Assembly: GCF_037975245.1 (NCBI RefSeq)
Contig: NC_092582.1
Location: 18,502,577 to 18,566,576, forward strand
DNA length: 64,000 nt
Origin: Apostichopus japonicus
Lineage: Eukaryota > Echinodermata > Holothuroidea > Aspidochirotida > Stichopodidae
Reading direction: 5' to 3'
The notes beneath the pieces are model-generated. The model did not search any database, was not told the DNA's origin, and saw only the letters and a list, made by a program, of their open reading frames with translations. Shown in pieces: positions 52,224 through 61,200 of this stretch; position 1 is the first letter of the stretch, and each line of letters begins with the position of its first letter. Position numbers and translations under genes: made by a program.

Positions 52224-55200
52224 CTATATATAATTAAAAAAAATCATACAAATGTGGAGTTGAGGAGTCATTTATGGAAAAATGATACAGCAGTTCTACT
52301 TTTCTTACAAGAAGAGGTATGAATGTATCAGCCAAAAAAATTGAATTCTTGTCAACAAAAGATACTAAATGTTTTCCAAGTAAAACAAAAGTTGGTGTAA
52401 GTTCTAAAAAAAATATTTTTTTAAATCATTCAAAACAAAAGGCAATCTCAACTACTCTCACTTTTTCATTCGTTGCCAATATCCTCTTGTACCCTGTCAT
52501 AACCATCCCATCACATCCCCCTCCACCTCCCCCTGACAAACAAACCTGCCTCTACACCCATGGCTGCACCAACTAAGCCAAACCTTCATAAGGAAAGCTC
52601 CATACAACTATTCTGTTATCACTGTAACTGTCTGTTATAAAACACACTGTACAGACCATTGACAATAGCTAACTACATTGATTTATCCAGACTATTTTCT
52701 CCAGCTTTTAACTGCACTTTGAGAGGTGACAGGAACCTCTCTCCTGGCCCTCCTCACCTCTCCCCCACCCCACTAGCCCCAAACAAACAGTAAGCTACCG
52801 TGTCTTACCAAGGACCTCCAGTGTCACCGTCTTGGTGTCCTCTCCAGCCAGGTTACTGGTTTGACACGTGTACACTCCCGTGTCCTCGCTGTGTGCCATG
52901 GTGATGACCAGGGTGCCGTCCGAACTGATGAGATGACGTCCGTCCCTCGGCTGGAGTTCTTGCCCGTCCTTCAACCACGTCGTAGTGGGCCGTGGGTTAC
53001 CTTCCGCTACGCACGGAAAGCTGACGTATTGGCTCTGGAGGACTTCGATGGTTTGAGGGGCGCCGTTTCTGATGGTTGGAGAAACTGGGGAGAGCAAAGA
53101 TACGAGACAATTCCAGCGTTTATTCATATACCGTCACTTTTCTTCGACTGATATAAACCCATACGACTAGCCTAAAATGAGTAAAATTCTTTCTCAATAC
53201 CAAAGCTACAATCACAGAGAATGGAGATCGTTATGAAACTGCTGTACAAGAGAAGTATAAAAGCAGAAAAGGGTAATATTTTTTACCCAAGACATCCACG
53301 TTCCAGACTCTTCTGCTCGAACCGACTGCGTTACTGACCAGGCAGTAGTACTGACCGGCATCCTCCGCTGTGGCCGACTCGATCTCTAACACCTGTCTGT
53401 TGTTGCTGAGGGTGAAGTCGAAATTGTTTTCCGAAACGATCCGTCCCTGGAAGTACCACTCGATGGTGGGTGGTGGGTAGGCATCCTCCATGAAGCACTG
53501 CAAGTTGATGGATTCAAACTCCAGGACTGGGTAATCCTCCGATTCCTGAGTGCCTGTGATCTGCGGTTCCGCTGAAGAGAGAGAAAAGAAAGAACGTGGA
53601 GTTGGCGAGAATTCATGGCGTCCTCAGTGTTGCTGCTGTTGATTGTTAATGTCATCTAATTTTGCACATTTCCTTTCACATTAATCAAACAATCTCTCCA
53701 TTATTCCCCTTCATTGTAGGGTCTCAATGGTTCATTCACCAAAAAGGAAAAAAGAAAAAGAAGGGTAGGGCTGAAGGAATTTATTCCCTTCATACACATT
53801 TTAGACAGGCACTGCATCAAAAGTAGGATGCTGAGAGGGCTGCAGCATTAACTGCATGTCTTCCACAGGTCACACAATAGGTACTGCAGGTCTGCAGAGA
53901 TATCCCTGGACATTTGATATTGATGCAGCATTGCTGCAGGGGATCCTGCAGCTGCTGCAGCTTTTCTATTTAACCCAGTGCCTTTATCCATTCTGATCAA
54001 ATCTCTTGTAACAAACTGATAAATGTGGGACTGCAATCATCTTTTCAAATAAATCTTTTATTTCAAAACACAATGATACGGTCTTTTTTAAAAAAAGAAA
54101 AATTGAACGTCAAAATCTTAAGACTCACATGTGACCTGTAGGTTGACCCCTACACTCTTGACCCCGGCCTGATTTCTCGCAACACAGACATATTCCCCGT
54201 TATCCATCAGAGTGGCACCGATTATCATCAGCCGACCGTCCTCCATGGTTCTGTACCTGCGTGAGTTTAATCTCAAGTTATGGTTGTTTCTCTTCCAGCG
54301 GTAGATCGGCTCCGGCGTTCCGGTGATCGGGCAGGTCAGAATCACGTCCTCGTTGACCCTGGCGGTCGTCATTCTCGGGATAGTCGGTACGACGGACGGC
54401 GGAACTTGAGGAGGAGAGAGGCGGAGAAATAAAACGAAGCCGAACACGAAGAGATCCACTCTCCGGCGTGTCTCGTACTCGCCACTACCGGTCACTACAC
54501 CCATTCGATTCCAGTATCAGCATATAAGGCTTTATTGCTCACTCTCAATGTAGGACTTATAGACAGACAAATTTATTCGGATACAGTATAGGTCATTGAA
54601 AACAAATATCAGTCCAGGTTACAGTTCAAACCACCTTCTTATTTTTAATAAAAAAAATTAAAATTAATAAAAATAAAAATATTGAAGGCTCATGGATCAA
54701 ATGGGCACGCATTTATTAAGTCAGCTCTCAAATGCAACAATCAAAATCGATCAAAAAATCAGAAAGACTTTTTGGATTTTCACATGCATTATTAACTATG
54801 GAAATGTATACAAAACACTGGGGGGGGGCTTTATGTGTCCAAATTTTTCCAAATTGTCACTCTTTTTGATAAGTCTGGCAATGTCGTCGGACCGACCGTG
54901 TGAATAAAAAATATGGTGGAAATCTGCCTTTTTTCCCCTTTTTTTAAAAAATATGACACTCACTGTGAACTCGTAAAGTGACGGTCTTTGAAGCCTCTCC
55001 AGCTTCGTTCCTGGCCGTACAAACGTACTCCCCAGCATCCATAGCTTGGACAGGGGAGATCCTGAGGGATCCTAAGAACAGCTGCTGGTACTGGGCTCCT
55101 TCCATATCTAAGGGTATCCCATCTTTCTCCCATGTCACCTCTGGAATGGGGACGCCGTCCGCTTCGCAAGGTAAGATGACATCGGTGCCCTCTGGCAGGG

Positions 55201-58200
55201 CAAAATGATCCTTGCTTGGGTTGATGGAAGGAGGAACTAAATAAAAAAAAATATTTAAAAAAATGTCAATCGAGGAAGAAAACAAATTGACTTGTACACC
55301 AGAAGAACAAAGATTAGATACATCTGTGTAATATGAAAATGCTGGTATTATTTTTTTAAGATATACTCTCAGATATGACAAAGGATAATGTTAACTAGTC
55401 TATATTACATCACAACATTAACAGAAATGGTTACATTTTCTTAATTTTTTCAGTTGCATCGTATCAAATTTTCAAACTCTGCTTTCAAACTACAAAACAT
55501 GTAACAATTTAGGTCCTTACCTATACTATTCAAGTTTTATTTTCAAAATAGAAGTGAAATGTTGAAACGTTTTAAAATTGGCGTCTTTACATGAAGGAAT
55601 TAAAAACCAACATTAGGAGTATCTGGGTGATGGTATGTTGAGAGTCTAAATGCGCCCATTTATTTCTAGCTCACTGACCTGCCTTTTGGTAAGAAAATAA
55701 AACAAAAGGGGCATCTTATTTTGACCAACTGGAATATTATTTTGAGCAAAAACTGTGCTTGTTTGATATATGCGCAGACTTGCTTCACTACGACCAGAGT
55801 TTCACTGAGTGACATGAGAGTGACCTGAGACTATTTCCACCAAGTTGTCGACCATTTTAGTCAAGATTATTCGGGATCAAATGTGGGGATCAAAATGAAA
55901 ACCCCAGTATTTGGTGTTGTCCAACAATTCACTACCAGCCATGAATTTATTGGACCAAAGCATAAAGGAAACCAGAAATTATTTGGGGTTTAGCAAATAG
56001 ATTGAAATGAAGTTTGGTAGTATCACCTTCCACTGTCAGTACTATGGTCCTGTTCGCAGTACCGGCGCGGTTTTTCGCCAGGCATGTGTAGAAGCCTGTG
56101 TCGATGACCTCCACGCGTCGGAGGTCGATGGAACCGTCCAGATGGAAGTTGTAACGCTGATTGGTGCTGGCCAACGGTATGTCGTCAAAGTGCCAGGAGA
56201 TTCTGGGAAGCGGTGTTCCCCGGACGTTGCAGTCGAAGCTGACGTCTTGACCGGCCATGACAGTGACCTCCTCCCAGGCTAGACTATTGATTATCGGACC
56301 CTCTGGAAGATGGAAGGGACGAAAGGAAGATCTCACACATCGAGAAAATGAAACTCACAATAGCATGACAGCTCACTATTAAGCAACTACACAACAATCT
56401 CTTTCTTCAAACTTAAGAGAGTAAAACCATCACACCTGGCAAACAAATATCTGTGATATCACATGGCAACTCTTTGTATCTACTACGCACAGCATTGATA
56501 AAAAGGAGAAGTATTTTCTTCAAAGAATGAAGTAAATTGACGCCCAAAGAGCACTTTTGATGCTCGCATTTCTGAGTCCCCACGTGGCCCAACATCCATG
56601 GAACATGGCAGAAAACCATGAATAGATCTATTGGTAATGAACAATCGGACAGACAGACAGACAGAGATATACAGGTCACACATTGTACACATCAATCTCT
56701 TTCTTCAACTTAAGAGTGTAAATCAACCACACCCCGAAAAATATCTTTGATATCACATGGCAACTCTTCTGTATCTACTACGCACAGCATTGTTAAAAGG
56801 AGAAGCATTTTCTTCAAAGAATGACGTAAAATTGACGCCTGACAAGCATTTTTGACCTGGCATTTCTGAGTACCCCACATGGCCCAACATCAATGTAACA
56901 TGGCAGCAAACCATGAATAGGTCTATCAGTATGAATGATCGGACAGACAGACAGAGAGATACAGGTCACACATCGTATCTATGTACAAGCCTAACTGGAC
57001 TCGGACAGGAATGATCAAGTTTACCTTGGACATTAACTCTGAAATGTTTCTGTGTATCTCCCACAGAATTGCTGGCGATACAGTAGTAGTGAGCCATATC
57101 CTGATTCTGTATGAAGGGAATGGTCAACAACCGACCACCAAAGTCAACCTCCAGACCAGCGTTCTCTGGGTTAGTTATGAGACGGTCATCTGAGATTAAG
57201 AATTGGAGAGAGAAAAAAAACACATCTTAATGAGTAAGGACGATGAATTCTTATCAGTCTACACAATGACTTAAATAATTACATAAAGTGCATGGGATAT
57301 CAACATTGCCACACTTACCCATAAACCAACTGATGGTGGCTGGAACACACTATAACTTACCCATAAACCAACTGATGGTGGCTGGTGGATGGGACACACA
57401 ACAACTTACCCAGAAAACAACTGGGGTATCCAGTGTATGGAACACAAAACTTACCCATAAACCAACTGATGGTGGCTGGTGGAAGGAACACACAACAACT
57501 TACCCATAAACCAACTGATGGTGGATGGGACACACAACAACTTACCCATATACCAACTGATGGTGGCTGGTGGATGGGACACACAACAACTTACCCATAA
57601 ACCAACTGATGGTGGATGGTGGATGGGACACACAACAACTTACCCATAAACCAACTGATGGTGGCTGGTGGATGGGACACACAACAACTTACCCATAAAC
57701 CAACTGATGGTGGCTGGTGGATGGAACACACAGCAACTTACCCATAAACCAACTGATGGTGGCTGGTGGATTGAACACACAACAACTTACCCATATACCA
57801 ACTGATGGTGGCTGGTGGATTGAACACACAACAACTTACCCATAAACCAACTGATGGTGGCTGGTGGATGGAACACACAGCAACTTACCCATAAACCAAC
57901 TGATGGTGGCTGGTGGATTGAACACACAACAACTTACCCATATACCAACTGATGGTGGCTGGTGGATGGAACACACAGCAACTTACCCATAAACCAACTG
58001 ATGGTGGCTGGTGGATTGAACACACAACAACTTACCCATATACCAACCGATGGTGGATGGGACACACAACAACTTACCCATAAACCAACTGATGGTGGCT
58101 GGTGTATAGAACACACAACAACTTACCCATATACCAACTGATGGTGGCTGGTGGATTGAACACACAACAACTTACCCATATACCAACCGATGGTGGATGG

Positions 58201-61200
58201 GACACACAACAACTTACCCATAAACCAACTGATGGTGGCTGGTGGATGGAACACACAGCAACTTACCCATAAACCAACTGATGGTGGCTGGTGGATTGAA
58301 CACACAACAACTTACCCATATACCAACTGATGGTGGCTGGTGGATGGAACACACAGCAACTTACCCATAAACCAACTGATGGTGGCTGGTGGATTGAACA
58401 CACAACAACTTACCCATATACCAACCGATGGTGGATGGGACACACAACAACTTACCCATAAACCAACTGATGGTGGCTGGTGTATAGAACACACAACAAC
58501 TTACCCATATACCAACTGATGGTGGCTGGTGGATTGAACACACAACAACTTACCCATATACCAACCGATGGTGGATGGGACACACAACAACTTACCCATA
58601 AACCAACTGATGGTGGCTGGTGTATAGAACACACAACAACTTACCCATATACCAACTGATGGTGGCTGGTGGATTGAACACACAACAACTTACCCATATA
58701 CCAACCGATGGTGGATGGGACACACAACAACTTACCCATAAACCAACTGATGGTGGCTGGTGGATGGAACACACAGCAACTTACCCATAAACCAACTGAT
58801 GGTGGCTGGTGGATTGAACACACAACAACTTACCCATATACCAACTGATGGTGGCTGGTGGATGGAACACACAGCAACTTACCCATAAACCAACTGATGG
58901 TGGCTGGTGGATTGAACACACAACAACTTACCCATATACCAACCGATGGTGGATGGGACACACAACAACTTACCCATAAACCAACTGATGGTGGCTGGTG
59001 TATAGAACACACAACAACTTACCCATATACCAACTGATGGTGGCTGGTGGATTGAACACACAACAACTTACCCATATACCAACCGATGGTGGATGGGACA
59101 CACAACAACTTACCCATAAACCAACTGATGGTGGCTGGTGTATAGAACACACAACAACTTACCCATATACCAACTGATGATGGCTGGTGGATTGAACACA
59201 CAACAACTTACCCATATACCAACCGATGGTGGATGGGACACACAACAACTTACCCATAAACCAACTGATGGTGGATGGGACACAAAACAACTTACCCATA
59301 TACCAACTGATGGTGGCTGGTGGATGGGCATCCGTTACGTTACACTCTAGTTGGATCGTGTCTCCCTGCATCGCTGTCAAAGTCTCTGCCTCGCGCTCTG
59401 TGTTCTCACCAACAATATGCGGCCTCACTAGAAAAGTAAATATTAAAAATATACTACTGCATCAATTCACAATATTCAGTTTCATCAATTCTTAGTCTCT
59501 CGAATGTATCTGAAGTGTTGGGGAAGTCATGATAATCTTCAAATTAAAATGAACACTTTAACCCAGAACTGCCAGACTTTCATAGAGGACGGACCTAAAC
59601 CTACTTTAACATAAGAAAGACTCAGGGCTGAAGTTGTTTGACATTGAAATACTGCTAACAGTTACCGGCTCAATCTTACAGTTTAGTACAAAAAGAAGTA
59701 TTTTACAGTCTCTGTTTTACCCATGGCAGCACAGACTTTTTTTTCTTAAACATAACCAGCTAACCAAAATGCTTAGCCGTCAGATTTTTCGACTCTTAAA
59801 AGTATTACTTTTTAAGTGGGATTATGATTCATGAAGCTGAAGACAACCTTCAACATTCCTGTCCCTCCACCAAAGGGAAGCTTTACCTGCAAGTAATCAC
59901 TGCAGTCCCATTCAATCATTCCACCACACATTTTTTTGTCGTCATCGTCCAGACACTTCACTCCATGGTATAGTTTTTAAGCACATTTCAACGTTAAAAT
60001 GGAAAATTCCAAAAACTTTCAAACACATGATTCATTTTCTTTCGAAACTGTTTTTTGACTACACAAGGCTAATGACCTGGACTGTTACGGGAGTTAAAAT
60101 AACGACCGTCGATGCAAACAGTTATCAAGACTAACGACAACAAAAATACCCAACATTAATGTTGAAGTGAACCCTAGACACTCAAAACGATGGCTTTTTT
60201 CGTTAATTTGTTTACCTTGGGTATCCACGGATGTGCTCTGCGAGTCATTTCCCCATTGGTTGGAGACCCGACAGGTGTACACGCCGTTATCGCCTGGCTG
60301 CAGACTGGATATGATCAGAGAGCCATCGGTGGTGATGGTATAACCGTTCTGGAACTGCTTGACTGGGGTGCTGCCCTTAAACCATTCAACGTTTGGTCTG
60401 GGACTTCCCTCCGCTTCGCAGGGTATCATCAAGAATGAGTTGAGAGGCTGTACCAATTCGCTAGGGAGGTAGTTGGTTATCCTGGGAGGATCTTTTCAAA
60501 AAAAGTACACAAAAAAAATACATAAATCAATCGAAAGGCCAGGCGTCTCTTAAAATTGCGATCAAAACAAAAAACCAATTGCAGGTTAATCAAAATGTAT
60601 TTGGGAGAGATACAGTCATAATGTACTACATACATAATGTTTGCATTTCTCAATGACCAGAACTCTCACACAACGATCAAATCTTAATTTCTATGTCACA
60701 TCTGCAGTGGGAACAATTGATTGAACTTGCACACTTTTGAGAAAAAAATGTTCATGTCTATCTACCAAATTTTGGGAAATTTGTCCTAACATATATCAGT
60801 TCTGGGCATATGGTGTTCAAAGCAATAGCTCAGGGATTAAGTTATAATAATACAGTTTAGATGTCTAATGTGTTCTTCACACATCTAGTCATGCAAGTAC
60901 AAAGATATTGATTAGGCAACACAAACATTTATGACAGGCAAATAAAACCTCACTCACATCATGGGTTATTCTCCATCTTTAAGATTCCAGAAAGCATGAG
61001 AAAAATGTAAACAATGTTTTTATTGAATTATCCAGAAAGCCTTAAAAGTTAGTTGAAGAAAAAAAAAAGTAGCTGACTCAATGGGGGGGGGGGTGTGGGG
61101 TGGGGAGCATGGAAGCGGTAGAAGGCAAACATGTTAAATGTTCTTTCAAGGTGAAGGGGGAGTCATCTCTTCTCAAATAATCTTTGGAACCTACCGAACC

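Noticed and set aside
57288-59350. Many near-identical 60-codon open frames read as possible small genes
   Set aside because: They arise from the 42/49-bp array; only the exon at 59296-59427 is coding.
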